The position numbers and the translations under genes were made by a program. A stretch of 64,000 nucleotides of DNA from Rhodococcus oxybenzonivorans (GTDB taxonomy: Bacteria; Actinomycetota; Actinomycetes; Mycobacteriales; Mycobacteriaceae), in assembly GCF_003130705.1 (NCBI RefSeq), contig NZ_CP021354.1, positions 1,488,001 to 1,552,000 of the forward strand. The letters run 5' to 3'. The first letter of the stretch is position 1, and every line of letters begins with the position of its first letter. Below, piece after piece: positions 43,200 to 54,036 of this stretch. The notes beneath the pieces were generated by a model, which ran no database searches, had not been told where the DNA came from, and worked only from the letters and a program-made list of their open reading frames with translations.

Positions 43200-43238
43200 G
43201 TACTTCTTAACCGCCGCAGGTTAATAAGTACTCACGGG
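43193..43238. terminator. Bidirectional palindrome shared by the cyclase and thiD stops
   Basis: 20-bp arms CCCGTGAGTACTTCTTAACC (43193-43212) and GGTTAATAAGTACTCACGGG (43219-43238) with one mismatch and a 6-nt loop. Both converging genes end inside it: TGA 43197-43199 on plus and TGA at 43234-43232 on minus. Same family as the palindromes at 62731 and, more loosely, 23550. Confidence 0.85.
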
Positions 43239-44077
43239 TGACGAAGTCGCCAGAGCGGGGAGACGGGGCCATGACCGGCTCCCAGGTCGTACGACGACTC
43301 GAGGCACTTGGTGACCCATTCCTTGCCGAACGCGACGGCGTCGGGCACAGACCACCCGTGGGCGAGGGCGCTGGCGATGGCCGCCGCGAGGGTGTCGCCG
43401 CCTCCGTGGTCGTTGCCGGTGTCGATCCGGGGGCTGCTGAACTCCCGGAAGGTGTCCCCGTCGAAGAGCAGGTCGGTACTGATCTCCGACGTACGCAGGT
43501 GCCCACCCTTGACGATCGACCACTGGGCCCCGAGCGCGTGCAGAGCCTCGGCTGCGCGGCGCGCGGTGGCGTCGTCCACCACCTCGATCCCCGTGATGAG
43601 CCGGACCTCGTCGAGGTTCGGTGTCACCACCGTCGCGATCGGGATCAACGTATTCCGTACGGCATCGAGCGCTTCGGCGTGGAGCAGCGGATCGCCGTGC
43701 ATCGACGCGCAGACCGGGTCGACGACGAGCGGGACCGGATGCTCGCGCCCGATCCCCACTTCTGTGCAGACACCCGCGACCGCCTCGATGATGGCGGTGG
43801 ACGCCAGCATGCCCGTTTTCGCCGCTCCCACGCCGATGTCGCCGACGACGGAGCGCACCTGCGCCGCCACCGTCTCGGGTGGAATTTCGTGGAACCCGCT
43901 CACACCGACGGAGTTCTGCACGGTCACGGCGGCCACCGCGACGCATGCGTGGACACCGCACAGAGCCATCGTCCGTGAGTCGGCCTGAATTCCGGCGCCA
44001 CCGCCGGAATCGGTGCCGGCGATGGTGAGGACTCGGACGGGGGTCTGGCCGTCGGGGGCCAGGGGCAGCAGCTTCAC
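43232..44077 (-). CDS. thiD: Hydroxymethylpyrimidine (phosphate) kinase
   Basis: 281 aa. Phosphorylates HMP and HMP-P to HMP-PP, the substrate of ThiE. Ribokinase-fold landmarks: VLTIAGTDSGGGAGIQAD, VTVQNSVGV, AAKTGMLAS, VVDPVCASMHGDPLL, TVVTPNLDE and IVKGGH. The anion-hole segment reads NDHGGGDTLAAAIA, with Asp where many ThiD proteins have Cys (GTGCT); I recall the same variant in mycobacterial ThiD. GTG 44077 was chosen (protein VKLLPLAPDG). It lies 10 bp after thiC, so the two are one operon under the thiC riboswitch. The stop lies in the 43193 palindrome. Confidence 0.94.
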   Translation of the reverse strand: MKLLPLAPDGQTPVRVLTIAGTDSGGGAGIQADSRTMALCGVHACVAVAAVTVQNSVGVSGFHEIPPETVAAQVRSVVGDIGVGAAKTGMLASTAIIEAVAGVCTEVGIGREHPVPLVVDPVCASMHGDPLLHAEALDAVRNTLIPIATVVTPNLDEVRLITGIEVVDDATARRAAEALHALGAQWSIVKGGHLRTSEISTDLLFDGDTFREFSSPRIDTGNDHGGGDTLAAAIASALAHGWSVPDAVAFGKEWVTKCLESSYDLGAGHGPVSPLWRLRHP

Positions 44078-44087
44078 GGAGGGGACC

Positions 44088-45938
<1,851 letters not shown>

Positions 45939-45965
45939 TCACGGAGCAAACACCAGGAGGTCGCA

Positions 45966-46340
45966 ATGCTGACGGACTCGCAGGTTGTGGACGTGATCGA
46001 CAATGCCGGTCAGAACCGCTTCGAGCTGCGACTGAGTGGGGACCTGGTCGGAATCCTCGGATACTACGACCTCTCGGGGCCGCCGACCGGCGCCGGCGCC
46101 GGGGTCGGGGTGACGGCCGGTCGGCGCCCGCCCGGCGTCCCGGCTCCGATCGTCTCGTTCATGCACACGGTGATCGTCGAGGACTTCGGGCATCGCGGAC
46201 TCGCGTCGATGATGGTGGGGCGCTCCCTCGACCTGGCCAGGGAATACGGCTGGAAGGTGCGACCGGTGTGTACCTACGTCCAGCGCTTCCTGTCGGCCCA
46301 TCCGGAGTACCGCGATCTTGTGGTACCGATCGAACGCTGA
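45966..46340 (+). CDS. GNAT-fold N-acetyltransferase-like protein (first of two paralogues)
   Basis: 124 aa. Small acetyltransferase fold of the YidJ/Gtn-like type: RFELRLSGDLVGILGYYDL, then FMHTVIVEDFGHRGLASMMV (acetyl-CoA pyrophosphate loop), then GWKVRPVCTYVQRFLSAHPE. A Gly/Pro-rich insert (PPTGAGAGVGVTAGRRPP) separates strands and is absent from its neighbour. ATG 45966 follows AGGAGG at good spacing. It shares FMHTV…GHRGLA…GWKVRPxCTYVQR with the protein encoded 87 bp downstream, so this is a tandem duplication. Substrate unknown. Confidence 0.8.
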   Translation: MLTDSQVVDVIDNAGQNRFELRLSGDLVGILGYYDLSGPPTGAGAGVGVTAGRRPPGVPAPIVSFMHTVIVEDFGHRGLASMMVGRSLDLAREYGWKVRPVCTYVQRFLSAHPEYRDLVVPIER

Positions 46341-46427
46341 CCGCTGCGCGAAAAACCCGGCAACGAATCGATCCCGGTTACGGCGTTTGTGCTCCCCCCG
46401 TCTGCGACTTACTGGTTCCATGGTGGC

Positions 46428-46805
46428 ATGGATCACATTTCGAAGTCTTCCCCGGCGGGCAGTGCCTCGGCGTCGGGCAATGTCTCGGCCGCCGATGTTC
46501 GCGTACTCGACGATCCGGCTCACGAACGCTTCGACTTGTGGCTCGGTGACGAACTCGTCGGGATTCTCGGCTATCGCGACGAGGACGACATTCCCGGCTT
46601 CACGGCGAAACCGGGTGAGGTGGTGGCGTTCATGCACACGGTGGTGAAAGAGGAATTCGGCGGACGAGGATTGGCCGAAACACTAGTCCGCGCAGCCTTC
46701 GACGAGGCACGCGCTCGCGGGTGGAAAGTACGCCCGATCTGCACCTACGTCCAGCGCTATCTCTCGCGGCACCCGGAGTCCCTCGACATCCTCGTCGAGG
46801 ACTGA
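46428..46805 (+). CDS. GNAT-fold N-acetyltransferase-like protein (second paralogue)
   Basis: 125 aa. Same fold and motifs as the previous gene: RFDLWLGDELVGILGYRDE, FMHTVVKEEFGGRGLAETLV, GWKVRPICTYVQRYLSRHPE. The catalytic surroundings are conserved, while the N-terminal 25 residues (Ser/Ala-rich) are unique. ATG 46428 chosen; a longer frame begins at 46389. Ends 33 bp from the converging xthA stop. Confidence 0.8.
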   Translation: MDHISKSSPAGSASASGNVSAADVRVLDDPAHERFDLWLGDELVGILGYRDEDDIPGFTAKPGEVVAFMHTVVKEEFGGRGLAETLVRAAFDEARARGWKVRPICTYVQRYLSRHPESLDILVED

Positions 46806-46838
46806 ATGTCTCTACGCCTCCGCGTTCGTGCAGTTGCG

Positions 46839-47642
46839 TCAGTCTCCGAGGTCGACGATGACCGGCGCGTGATCGCTCGCGCCCTTTCCCTTACGTTCGT
46901 TGCGGTCGATCTCCGCCTTGTCGACCCGGCCGGCGAAAGCGGGCGAGCCGAGGATGAAGTCGATCCGCATTCCCTGTTTCTTCGGGAATCGCAGCTGCGT
47001 GTAGTCCCAGTAGGTGTACACGCCCGGACCCGGTGTGTGCGGCCGCACAACATCGGTGAAACCTGACTCGAGAAACGACTGGAAGGCCTCCCGCTCGGGT
47101 GCGGATGTGTGCGTCTTGCCTTCGAAGAGGGCAGGATCCCACACGTCGTCGTCGGTGGGCGCGATGTTCCAGTCGCCGACCAAGGCGATCTGCTCCTCGG
47201 GATTCTTCTCCAGCCACCGGACCGCATCCGCACGCAGCTTCGACAGCCACTCGAGCTTGTAGGTGTAGTGCGGATCCGCCAGCTCGCGTCCGTTCGGAAC
47301 GTACAGGCTCCACACGCGGACACCGTTGCACGTGGCACCGATCGCGCGGGCTTCCTCGACGGGGGCAACCTCTGGATCCTTGTGGAACCCGGGCTGATCG
47401 TCGAAACCGATCCGAACGTCCGTCAGCCCCACGCGGGACGCGATGGCCACCCCGTTCCACTGACTGATACCGACGTGCGCCACCTCGTAACCGAACTCGC
47501 GGAAACGCTCGTACGGAAACTGCTCGTCCTTGCACTTGGTCTCCTGCATGGCCAACACGTCGGTGTCGGTCCGCTGAAGCCAGTCGAGGATCCGGTCGGT
47601 ACGGGCACGAACAGAATTCACGTTCCAGGTAGCGATGCGCAC
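46839..47642 (-). CDS. xthA: Exodeoxyribonuclease III
   Basis: 267 aa. AP endonuclease/3'-exonuclease of base-excision repair (exonuclease III family). All hallmark segments are seen: MRIATWNVNSVRAR, MQETKCKDEQFP (metal Glu), SLYVPNGRELADPHY, VGDWNIAPTDDDVWD, MRIDFILGSPAFAGR, and the catalytic His in GASDHAPVIVDL. ATG 47642 is the first and only sensible start. It is separated from the next upstream gene by only 9 bp, so it may be cotranscribed with the GNAT-def genes. Confidence 0.95.
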   Translation of the reverse strand: MRIATWNVNSVRARTDRILDWLQRTDTDVLAMQETKCKDEQFPYERFREFGYEVAHVGISQWNGVAIASRVGLTDVRIGFDDQPGFHKDPEVAPVEEARAIGATCNGVRVWSLYVPNGRELADPHYTYKLEWLSKLRADAVRWLEKNPEEQIALVGDWNIAPTDDDVWDPALFEGKTHTSAPEREAFQSFLESGFTDVVRPHTPGPGVYTYWDYTQLRFPKKQGMRIDFILGSPAFAGRVDKAEIDRNERKGKGASDHAPVIVDLGD

Positions 47643-47651
47643 GCCGCCAGC

Positions 47652-48626
47652 CTAGTGCCCGCCGCCGACAGGTTCCGTCGCGTACCGGTAGCGATGGTGC
47701 GCAACGAAGCCGAGGCCGCGATACATCGCCTGAGCACCCTCGTTCTCCGCGGCCACCTGCAGGCAGGCATGGGTCGCTCCCTGCTCGCGACCCCACGCGA
47801 TCATCTCGCCGCAGATCAGGCTGCCGATACCGCGCCTGCGGTGGGCCTGCGCCACCTCGACCGCGGTGAGTCCCACCCACAGGCGGCCGTCCGGGGCCGA
47901 GGTCACCGAACCGCGTGCGACTGCGAGGAGGGTGGAGTCGGCGGCGCCGATCCGGCCGAAGCCGAGCGTGCCGCCGCGGACGGCGTCGAGCACGTCGACC
48001 GCGAAGTCGGGGAGCGCGGACCCGCGGTACCGGTAGAGCGCGAGCCAGTCAGAATCGGGACGATCGGTGATCGTGGTCGTGCGAGGGCCCCGGGGAAGAG
48101 TGAGATTCGCGATATCGGCGCCCATTACGACGACCTCGTCGCTGAGATTCCATCCTGGTGGAACCGCGCCCAGCCGATCGGGAAGCAGAAGCCGCAACGG
48201 ACGCTCGCGCTCGGCGTACCAGTCGCGCAGCCGATCGAGCGTGCTGCCGGGGGAGCTGTCTGCCAGGTCGCCGACCGTGCCCGGGTCACCGAGGGGGGCC
48301 GCCGAGTTCGCGCGCCCGGTGAATCCGTGACCGTACCGGGCCAGCCACCCGTCGATCCAGGCGTGTTCGACTCCCGGCCAACCGTCGGCGGAAGCGAGTT
48401 CGAGCGCCCGGATCTCGCTGGTGCGGACCGGCCGCGCGGGGACGGCCTTGAGGGCGATCACCCGGTCCGGTTCCACCTCGACGACCGTACCGTCCGCCGC
48501 ACGCACGGTGACGAACGGCGCGACGCCCTCCAGAATCCCGACGACGTCGGTCATCGGGTGGCTGCGGCCGGGAGGCAATGCGTAACGCAGCACCACCCGG
48601 CTACCGACAGGGATGTCAGTCGTCAT
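47652..48626 (-). CDS. Two-part GNAT acetyltransferase, Rv0428c-like
   Basis: 324 aa. The N-terminal half begins with an SH3-like segment ([40 protein letters not shown]). The C-terminal 130 residues are a GNAT domain: [20 protein letters not shown] binds acetyl-CoA, and [20 protein letters not shown] is the usual last motif. It corresponds by position and layout to Rv0428c. ATG 48626 overlaps the def stop by 11 nt, so expression is coupled to peptide deformylase; a link to N-terminal processing is possible but unproven. Confidence 0.82.
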   Translation of the reverse strand: MTTDIPVGSRVVLRYALPPGRSHPMTDVVGILEGVAPFVTVRAADGTVVEVEPDRVIALKAVPARPVRTSEIRALELASADGWPGVEHAWIDGWLARYGHGFTGRANSAAPLGDPGTVGDLADSSPGSTLDRLRDWYAERERPLRLLLPDRLGAVPPGWNLSDEVVVMGADIANLTLPRGPRTTTITDRPDSDWLALYRYRGSALPDFAVDVLDAVRGGTLGFGRIGAADSTLLAVARGSVTSAPDGRLWVGLTAVEVAQAHRRRGIGSLICGEMIAWGREQGATHACLQVAAENEGAQAMYRGLGFVAHHRYRYATEPVGGGH

Positions 48627-49206
48627 GCCCGAAGGGGTCTTCGACCGTTCCCGGCACCCAGCTCAGGCCCGGGACGCCCCAGCCGGCGCGTTTGATCGTC
48701 TTCTTCGCGGCCCGCGCGTTGCGGCCGATGAGCATGTCGACGTACAGAAAGCCGTCGAGGTGCCCCACCTCGTGCTGCAGCATCCGGGCGAAGAATCCGC
48801 GCCCCTCGATGTCGACGGGATTGCCGTCGGCGTCCGTGCCGGTGACTCTGGCCCAGTCGGCGCGGCCGGTGGGGAACTGCTCGCCCGGCACGGAGAGGCA
48901 GCCTTCGACGTCGTCGTCCGGGTCGGGCATGGTCTCGGGAACCTCGGACGTTTCGAGCACCGGATTGACGACGCAGCCGCGACGGCGGAAGGCTTTGCCG
49001 CTGTCGTCGACGTCGGGGCAGTCGTAGACGAACACGCGCAGCGACTCGCCGACCTGGTTGGCGGCGAGCCCGACACCGTTGGCGGCGTCCATCGTGTCGT
49101 ACATGTCCGCGATGAGTTCGGCGAGCTCTGCGGGTGACTGGGACACCGGCTCGGTCGGCTTGTGCAGTACCGGGTCGCCCACGATCCGGATGGGGAGGAT
49201 GGCCAT
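48616..49206 (-). CDS. def: Peptide deformylase
   Basis: 196 aa. Removes the formyl group from nascent N-terminal methionine. The three family motifs are intact: [17 protein letters not shown] and QHEVGHLDG, giving Cys and two His as metal ligands and the catalytic Glu. There is an insertion before EGCLSVP ([14 protein letters not shown]) as in mycobacterial enzymes. ATG 49206 (MAILPIRI) chosen; longer starts run into an unlikely leader. Its 3' end overlaps the acetyltransferase gene by 11 nt. Confidence 0.95.
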   Translation of the reverse strand: MAILPIRIVGDPVLHKPTEPVSQSPAELAELIADMYDTMDAANGVGLAANQVGESLRVFVYDCPDVDDSGKAFRRRGCVVNPVLETSEVPETMPDPDDDVEGCLSVPGEQFPTGRADWARVTGTDADGNPVDIEGRGFFARMLQHEVGHLDGFLYVDMLIGRNARAAKKTIKRAGWGVPGLSWVPGTVEDPFGHDD

Positions 49207-49385
49207 GGTTGTCAAGGATAGTGCGGCGCGCCCGCGTCGCCGGCACTGCCTGCGGCCTTCCTCATGGTTGAATAGTCGCTGAAGTACAGCTGTGTAATTC
49301 GTTGCTCGGTCGGCCCACGCGATCGAGGAGCCGGGGGAACGTGGTTTCGCTGAATTCGAGCGAGAGCTAGTAGTCGAGGAGTGAC

Positions 49386-49724
49386 ATGGACGGCGCAACA
49401 GCGCGTAGTCGGAACCAGTCCGAGCGCACCGACAACGACAACTCCGCAGGGGTCGACGAGGTCGGGACCGACGGACTGAGCCGTCGGGAACACGACATTC
49501 TGTCCTTCGAGCGCCAGTGGTGGAAGTATGCCGGGGCCAAGGAAGAGGCAATCAAGGAGCTCTTCGACATGTCGGCCACCCGGTACTACCAGGTGCTCAA
49601 CGCCCTGGTCGACCGCCAGGAGGCACTCGCGGCAGATCCGATGCTCGTAAAGCGGCTGCGGCGTCTGCGCGCCAGCAGGCAGAAGGCTCGCGCCGCTCGT
49701 CGCCTCGGGTTCGACGTCACCTAG
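49386..49724 (+). CDS. DUF3263 protein (Rv0430-like)
   Basis: 112 aa. A charged N-terminal tail is followed by the DUF3263 domain: [40 protein letters not shown]. The latter resembles a sigma-factor region 4 type helix-turn-helix, so a DNA-binding role is plausible. ATG 49386 follows GAGGAG at 5 nt spacing. The 179-bp gap to the divergent def gene holds its promoter. Function unknown; same place as Rv0430 in M. tuberculosis. Confidence 0.85.
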   Translation: MDGATARSRNQSERTDNDNSAGVDEVGTDGLSRREHDILSFERQWWKYAGAKEEAIKELFDMSATRYYQVLNALVDRQEALAADPMLVKRLRRLRASRQKARAARRLGFDVT

Positions 49725-49749
49725 TAGCCCGGTCGCTAAGGTCGACACC

Positions 49750-50316
49750 GTGAGCAATCAGAATCCGCAATCGTCCGGCCCGCCGTTACGTGCCCTCGCC
49801 ATGGTGCTGATTTCTCTCGCGATCCTCTTCGCAGGTCTCGGGTTCGCCTCACTCGGCGATTCGGACTCGGAGAACACTGCGGCCACCGTCACGATCGCCT
49901 CCGCGGCCCCGCCGGCTTCGGCCGCGGCGCGCACGACGACTGCGACCGCGTCGGCGTCGGCGTCGGGTGCCACCTCGACGTCCGCGTCGGCGAGCACCAC
50001 GTCCGGCGCCTCGGGTACATCCGCGTCCGCCGACGCGTCGTCGGTGCCCGTGCGGGTGTTCAACAACAGCAACGTCACCGGACTCGCCGGACAGACGGCC
50101 ACCGAGCTCACCGAGGCCGGCTGGACGGTGGCCGAAACGGGAAACTACAGCGACGGCACGATCTCCGAAACCACCGTCTACTACGGCAATTCGCCTGCCG
50201 AGAAGGAAGCGGCGACGCAGATCGCCGCCGAACTGGGGGCTACGGCCAAACCCCGATTCGCCGGTATCGCGAACTCTTCCGCAGGCGTCATCGTCATCGT
50301 CACCGCCGCCGGGTAG
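49750..50316 (+). CDS. LytR_C-domain membrane-anchored protein (Rv0431-like)
   Basis: 188 aa. One N-terminal membrane anchor (LRALAMVLISLAILFAGLGF), then a low-complexity Ala/Ser/Thr linker (about residues 47-96), then a LytR C-terminal domain: VPVRVFNNSNVTGLAGQTA, ELTEAGWTV, TVYYGNSPAEKEAA. Topology places the domain outside the membrane. The M. tuberculosis counterpart has been linked to vesicle release. GTG 49750 lies 25 bp after the DUF3263 gene, so the two are likely cotranscribed; a hairpin follows. Confidence 0.85.
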   Translation: MSNQNPQSSGPPLRALAMVLISLAILFAGLGFASLGDSDSENTAATVTIASAAPPASAAARTTTATASASASGATSTSASASTTSGASGTSASADASSVPVRVFNNSNVTGLAGQTATELTEAGWTVAETGNYSDGTISETTVYYGNSPAEKEAATQIAAELGATAKPRFAGIANSSAGVIVIVTAAG

Positions 50317-50334
50317 CGCGAGCGCCGGGGCAGG

Positions 50335-50356
50335 CTGGACCGGAAGGCCGGTCCAG
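50335..50356 (+). terminator. Hairpin after the LytR_C gene
   Basis: Perfect 9-bp arms CTGGACCGG (50335-50343) and CCGGTCCAG (50348-50356) with an AAGG loop, 19 bp after the stop and 57 bp before sodC. Confidence 0.7.
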
Positions 50357-50412
50357 GGGCGTCGTGGTTATGATCAGTTGCACTTCTTCGCCACCTCAAA
50401 GGAGCGGTTTTG

Positions 50413-51123
50413 ATGGCCTCGAGTACTACCCGTCGGATGTCCTGGCGCATTGTCACCCCCGTGGTGGCCATCGCTGCGTTGGGGCTGACCGCCTGCAGTA
50501 ACAACGAGGAGCCGTCCGACGTCTCGGGCACCACGCCCCCCGTGTGGACCGGAGCCGCCGATCCCAGTGCCGCAGACGTTCCCGGCGACGCAGGCCACGG
50601 TTCGGCCGGCGGGCACAGCGCGAGCGGAAGCGAAACCCTCACTGCGACGTTCAAGAATGCCGAAGGTAACGACGTCGGGACCGCTACCTTCACGCAGTCC
50701 GGCGAGCACGTCGAGGTCACCGTGTCGGTCAAGGACCAGACTCCCGGGTTCCACGGCTTCCACGTGCATTCGGTAGGCAAATGTGAGACGAACTCCGTCG
50801 CCCCCACCGGTGGTGCACCCGGCAACTTCCTCTCCGCGGGTGGGCACTTCCAGGTCGAGGGGCACTCCGGCCATCCGGCCAGCGGCGACCTCACCTCGCT
50901 GCAGATCCTCGAAGACGGTACCGGTGAATTGGTTACCACCACTGACGCGTTCACGGTGGAGGAGTTGAAGAACAGCGATGCCGGGACCGCGGTCATGATC
51001 CACTCCGGCGCCGACAACTTCGCGAACATCCCCACCCGGTACGCACCCGCTCCCGATCAGGAAACCCTGAGCACCGGGGACGCAGGCTCACGTGTGGCCT
51101 GCGGTGTCCTGGGCGAAAGCTGA
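50413..51123 (+). CDS. sodC: Cu,Zn superoxide dismutase, lipoprotein
   Basis: 236 aa. Lipoprotein signal ([12 protein letters not shown]). The mature part is a Cu,Zn-[16 protein letters not shown] gives two Cu ligands and a disulfide Cys; [18 protein letters not shown] gives the bridging and Zn ligands; [11 protein letters not shown] the last Cu His; GSRVACGVL the second Cys. It detoxifies superoxide at the cell surface. ATG 50413 has AAGGAG upstream at 50397-50402. Flanked by hairpins on both sides, so probably monocistronic. Confidence 0.94.
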   Translation: MASSTTRRMSWRIVTPVVAIAALGLTACSNNEEPSDVSGTTPPVWTGAADPSAADVPGDAGHGSAGGHSASGSETLTATFKNAEGNDVGTATFTQSGEHVEVTVSVKDQTPGFHGFHVHSVGKCETNSVAPTGGAPGNFLSAGGHFQVEGHSGHPASGDLTSLQILEDGTGELVTTTDAFTVEELKNSDAGTAVMIHSGADNFANIPTRYAPAPDQETLSTGDAGSRVACGVLGES

Positions 51124-51128
51124 GATGT

Positions 51129-51158
51129 CCGACATCCCGGTTGACGCCGGGATGTCGG
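51129..51158 (+). terminator. Hairpin terminator after sodC
   Basis: Perfect 12-bp arms CCGACATCCCGG and CCGGGATGTCGG with a 6-nt loop (TTGACG), starting 5 bp after the sodC stop. Confidence 0.8.
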
Positions 51159-51198
51159 TGTACTGCCGCGCTGTGCGGCCTGTGGTTGGATCGGAATC

Positions 51199-52323
51199 GT
51201 GGTAGTTCCCTTTCCCGGTTCGCCGCGGCCGACACTGGGTGTCGAGTGGGAGATCGCGCTGGTCGACAGGGTCACGCGGGATCTCTCCAACACGGCCGCC
51301 GAGGTATTCGATGCGGTGGCGAATCTGGCGGGCCCCGAGGATCCGCGCATCACCAAGGAGTTGCTGCGCAACACCGTCGAACTGGTGACCGGCATCCACT
51401 CCACCGTCGGCGAGGCGATGAGCGATCTCGATGAGTCGCTCGATCTGCTGCGGCGGGCTGCCAACCCGCTGGGTGTCGACTTGATCTGCGCCGGCACCCA
51501 CCCGTTCGCGCAGTGGTCCACCCAGTTGGTCACCCGCACACCCGACTACGACGAGCTGATCGAACGCACGCAGTGGTGGGGGCGGCAGATGCTGATCTGG
51601 GGTGTGCACGTTCACGTCGGTGTGTCGTCACCGCAGAAGGTGTTCCCGATTCTCAATGCTCTGCTGCAGCGGTATCCGCATCTACTGGCGTTGTCGGCGT
51701 CGTCACCGATGTGGGCGGGCGTCAACACCGGGTACGCCAGTAACCGTGCGCTGATGTTTCAGCAGCTGCCCACGGCCGGGTTGCCCTACCAGTTCGCGAA
51801 TTGGGCGCAGTACGAAGACTTCATCAGTGATCAGATGAAAACCGGGGTGATCACCAAGATCGGCGGCATGCACTGGGACATCCGCCCGGCTCCGCGCTGG
51901 GGCACCATCGAGGTGCGGGTTTTCGACGGCATTTCGACCCGGGCCGAACTCGGGGCGCTCGTGGCACTCGTGCATTGCCTGATCGTCGATCTGGACCGGC
52001 GTTTCGAGGCCGGCGAGAACCTGCCGAACCTGCAGCCCTGGCATGTCAAGGAAAACAAGTGGCGGGCGGCGAGGTACGGGCTCGACGCCGAGATCATCCT
52101 CGATTCGGACAGCAACGAGAGGCTCGTCACCGACGACCTGAACGATCTGCTCGAGAAGCTCGCACCCACCGCTGCGCGTCTCGGGTGTGCGAACGAGCTG
52201 GCGGCTGTGGCCGATATTCCGCGCCGCGGGGCCTCCTATCAGCGCCAACGCCAAGTCGCGGAGGCCACCGGGGGCGATCTGGTGGCGGTGGTCGATGCTC
52301 TCGTGAAGGAACTGGGCACCTGA
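51199..52323 (+). CDS. Carboxylate-amine ligase, YbdK / GCS2 family
   Basis: 374 aa. ATP-dependent ligase of the glutamate-cysteine ligase type 2 family: TLGVEWEIALVD, GIHSTVGEAM, AGTHPFAQW, GVHVHVGVSS, MHWDIRPAPRWGTIEVRVFD. YbdK of E. coli has weak gamma-glutamylcysteine ligase activity. Actinobacteria of this type make mycothiol, not glutathione, so the real substrate is unclear. GTG 51199; no good Shine-Dalgarno is visible. Same neighbour order (sodC then ligase) as in M. tuberculosis. Confidence 0.9.
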   Translation: MVVPFPGSPRPTLGVEWEIALVDRVTRDLSNTAAEVFDAVANLAGPEDPRITKELLRNTVELVTGIHSTVGEAMSDLDESLDLLRRAANPLGVDLICAGTHPFAQWSTQLVTRTPDYDELIERTQWWGRQMLIWGVHVHVGVSSPQKVFPILNALLQRYPHLLALSASSPMWAGVNTGYASNRALMFQQLPTAGLPYQFANWAQYEDFISDQMKTGVITKIGGMHWDIRPAPRWGTIEVRVFDGISTRAELGALVALVHCLIVDLDRRFEAGENLPNLQPWHVKENKWRAARYGLDAEIILDSDSNERLVTDDLNDLLEKLAPTAARLGCANELAAVADIPRRGASYQRQRQVAEATGGDLVAVVDALVKELGT

Positions 52324-52385
52324 CACCGCGGTACCAGATCGGACGCTTGTCCACCTGCCGTTCATGTGTTGTTTACACTTGGCGG

Positions 52386-53729
52386 GTGTCGATCGACGAA
52401 GTAGCCGTTGCACGGCCGGGGAGGTCGGTCGACCGGTCGCCCACACTCGTTGCCGGTGGCGTGCTGGGGGTCGTGGCTGCGCTGGTGACGGTGCAGTTGC
52501 TCGCGTCGGCGCAGGGATTCCAGGGGCCGCTCGAAAGCCTTGTCCGTGATTATGTTCTGACACCGAAGTCGGCGTCCGTCCCCTGGGCGGGGCTCGCGCT
52601 CGCGATGGTCGGGCTCACTTCACGACAGCGGATCGTGGCCCTGTCGGCCGCGGCCGGCATCGATGTGTCCGTTGCCGCCGTGCGGTACGCGGCGGGGGGC
52701 CCTCTCACCGTGGGAAACGGTGCGACGTGGGTTCTCACCGCGGTCGGTGTCTACGCCGCAGTCCGGTGGACCGGCGAGCAGCGGCGCAGCGCGCTGAAGG
52801 GGGTGGCCCTCGGTGCCCTGCTCATTCTTGCGACCAAGTTCGGCGATGCGTGGTTGCAGATCACGATCATGGCCGGCCCGATGGTTCTCGACGAATACGC
52901 GCAGCTCGCCGACCATGCCCTGGGAAATCCGTCGTGGCACATGGGACAGCTGGTCGATGCTCTCGGTTCGGTCGGATACGGGGTTCTGCACTGGGTCTAC
53001 ATCGAACTACCGGTCGCCGCGATCGCGGTGGCGATCTATCAGCTGCGACACGGCTGGCCCACGCACTATCTCGTCCGCACGTTCCTGATGATCGGCCTCG
53101 TCGGGCCCATCTTCTACCTTCTCTTCCCCGTGGTGGGGCCGATCTTCGCATTCGGCACCGACGGGGAGGGCTTCCAAGCAGGCAATTACTGGCCGAATCT
53201 TGTTCCGACGCCCGACTTCACCCCTGCGCCGATGGCGTTCGATGAGGTGACACCCCGCAACTGCATGCCCAGTCTGCACACCGCGTGGGCGCTCGCGCTG
53301 TTCATCCACTCGCGCGGCGGCACCTGGTGGCTTCGGCTCGGCGGCACGTTCTGGCTGGTATGCACTCTCACCGCGACGCTCGGCTTCGGCTATCACTACG
53401 GAGTCGACCTGGTGGCGGGAGCCGTGCTCTGCCTGACCATCGAGTCGGCCTTGCGGGACCCCGAACGCGGGTGGGGCTGGTTCCGGATTCGGCTCGTCGG
53501 CGGCGGGACGATCGCACTCGTCGTACTGCTGCTCAGTTACCGCTATCTCGCCGTGCCGATGGGCCGCTTCCCCGAGGTCTCGGGACCGATCGTGATCGGT
53601 GTCCTCGCCGCTGTGATTCTCGGGTTCTACGCGACCTTCTTCGCCCGGGAGGACAGCGCGCTGCACCGCTGGGGCACCGTCGGTTCCCGGCCTGCGGTCA
53701 CGGCCGCTCTGGAGGCTCCAGCTCGTTGA
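52386..53729 (+). CDS. PAP2-superfamily integral membrane protein
   Basis: 447 aa with about eleven hydrophobic segments. Two PAP2/inositolphosphorylceramide-synthase-like motifs are seen: RNCMPSLHTAWALALF and GFGYHYGVDLVAGAVLC, supplying the catalytic His pair and Asp of lipid phosphatases and phosphotransferases. A role in phospholipid or cell-wall lipid head-group transfer is likely; the substrate is unknown. GTG 52386 is chosen because the frame upstream runs through the end of the ligase gene. Its last 32 nt overlap mnhG on the opposite strand. Confidence 0.82.
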   Translation: MSIDEVAVARPGRSVDRSPTLVAGGVLGVVAALVTVQLLASAQGFQGPLESLVRDYVLTPKSASVPWAGLALAMVGLTSRQRIVALSAAAGIDVSVAAVRYAAGGPLTVGNGATWVLTAVGVYAAVRWTGEQRRSALKGVALGALLILATKFGDAWLQITIMAGPMVLDEYAQLADHALGNPSWHMGQLVDALGSVGYGVLHWVYIELPVAAIAVAIYQLRHGWPTHYLVRTFLMIGLVGPIFYLLFPVVGPIFAFGTDGEGFQAGNYWPNLVPTPDFTPAPMAFDEVTPRNCMPSLHTAWALALFIHSRGGTWWLRLGGTFWLVCTLTATLGFGYHYGVDLVAGAVLCLTIESALRDPERGWGWFRIRLVGGGTIALVVLLLSYRYLAVPMGRFPEVSGPIVIGVLAAVILGFYATFFAREDSALHRWGTVGSRPAVTAALEAPAR

Positions 53730-54036
53730 TCATCATCAGCCCGTCCTGATCGCGTTGCTCCCGGTACGCGACGCGGCCGACGCTGTGCGCGATGACGGGA
53801 GCGGTGAAGAGAGTGAAGACGCCGACGAGGATCAACATCCAGATGTCGACGTTGCCCCGCAGTTCGATCACGGCGCCCACCAGCACCATGTTCAGTCCGA
53901 CCACCTGCGGTTTGGTGGCGGCGTGCATGCGCCGCAGAGTGTCGGGGAAACGCACGATGGCGATGGCCGCGGTGAGCGCGAGGAGTGAGCCCGCCAGCAT
54001 GAGACCAGCGCCGATGTAGTTCAGGACACTGGTCAT
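53698..54036 (-). CDS. mnhG: Mrp antiporter subunit G
   Basis: 112 aa, three membrane segments. Family signature IVRFPDTLRRMHAATKPQ plus the LILVGVFTLFTAPVIAHSVGR helix. Last gene of the six-gene Mrp cation/proton antiporter operon; its ATG overlaps the mnhF stop (TAATG). Its 3' end runs 32 nt into the converging PAP2 gene. Confidence 0.92.
   Translation of the reverse strand: MTSVLNYIGAGLMLAGSLLALTAAIAIVRFPDTLRRMHAATKPQVVGLNMVLVGAVIELRGNVDIWMLILVGVFTLFTAPVIAHSVGRVAYREQRDQDGLMMINELEPPERP

Noticed and set aside
43285..43330. ThiD with Asp in place of the usual Cys (GGGDT)
   Set aside because: I recall the same segment in mycobacterial ThiD, so it is probably a normal actinobacterial variant, not a defect.
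51975..52385. Extended start for the PAP2 protein inside the ligase gene
   Set aside because: The upstream residues are out-of-frame ligase sequence (Arg-rich), and GTG 52386 gives a normal N-terminus.
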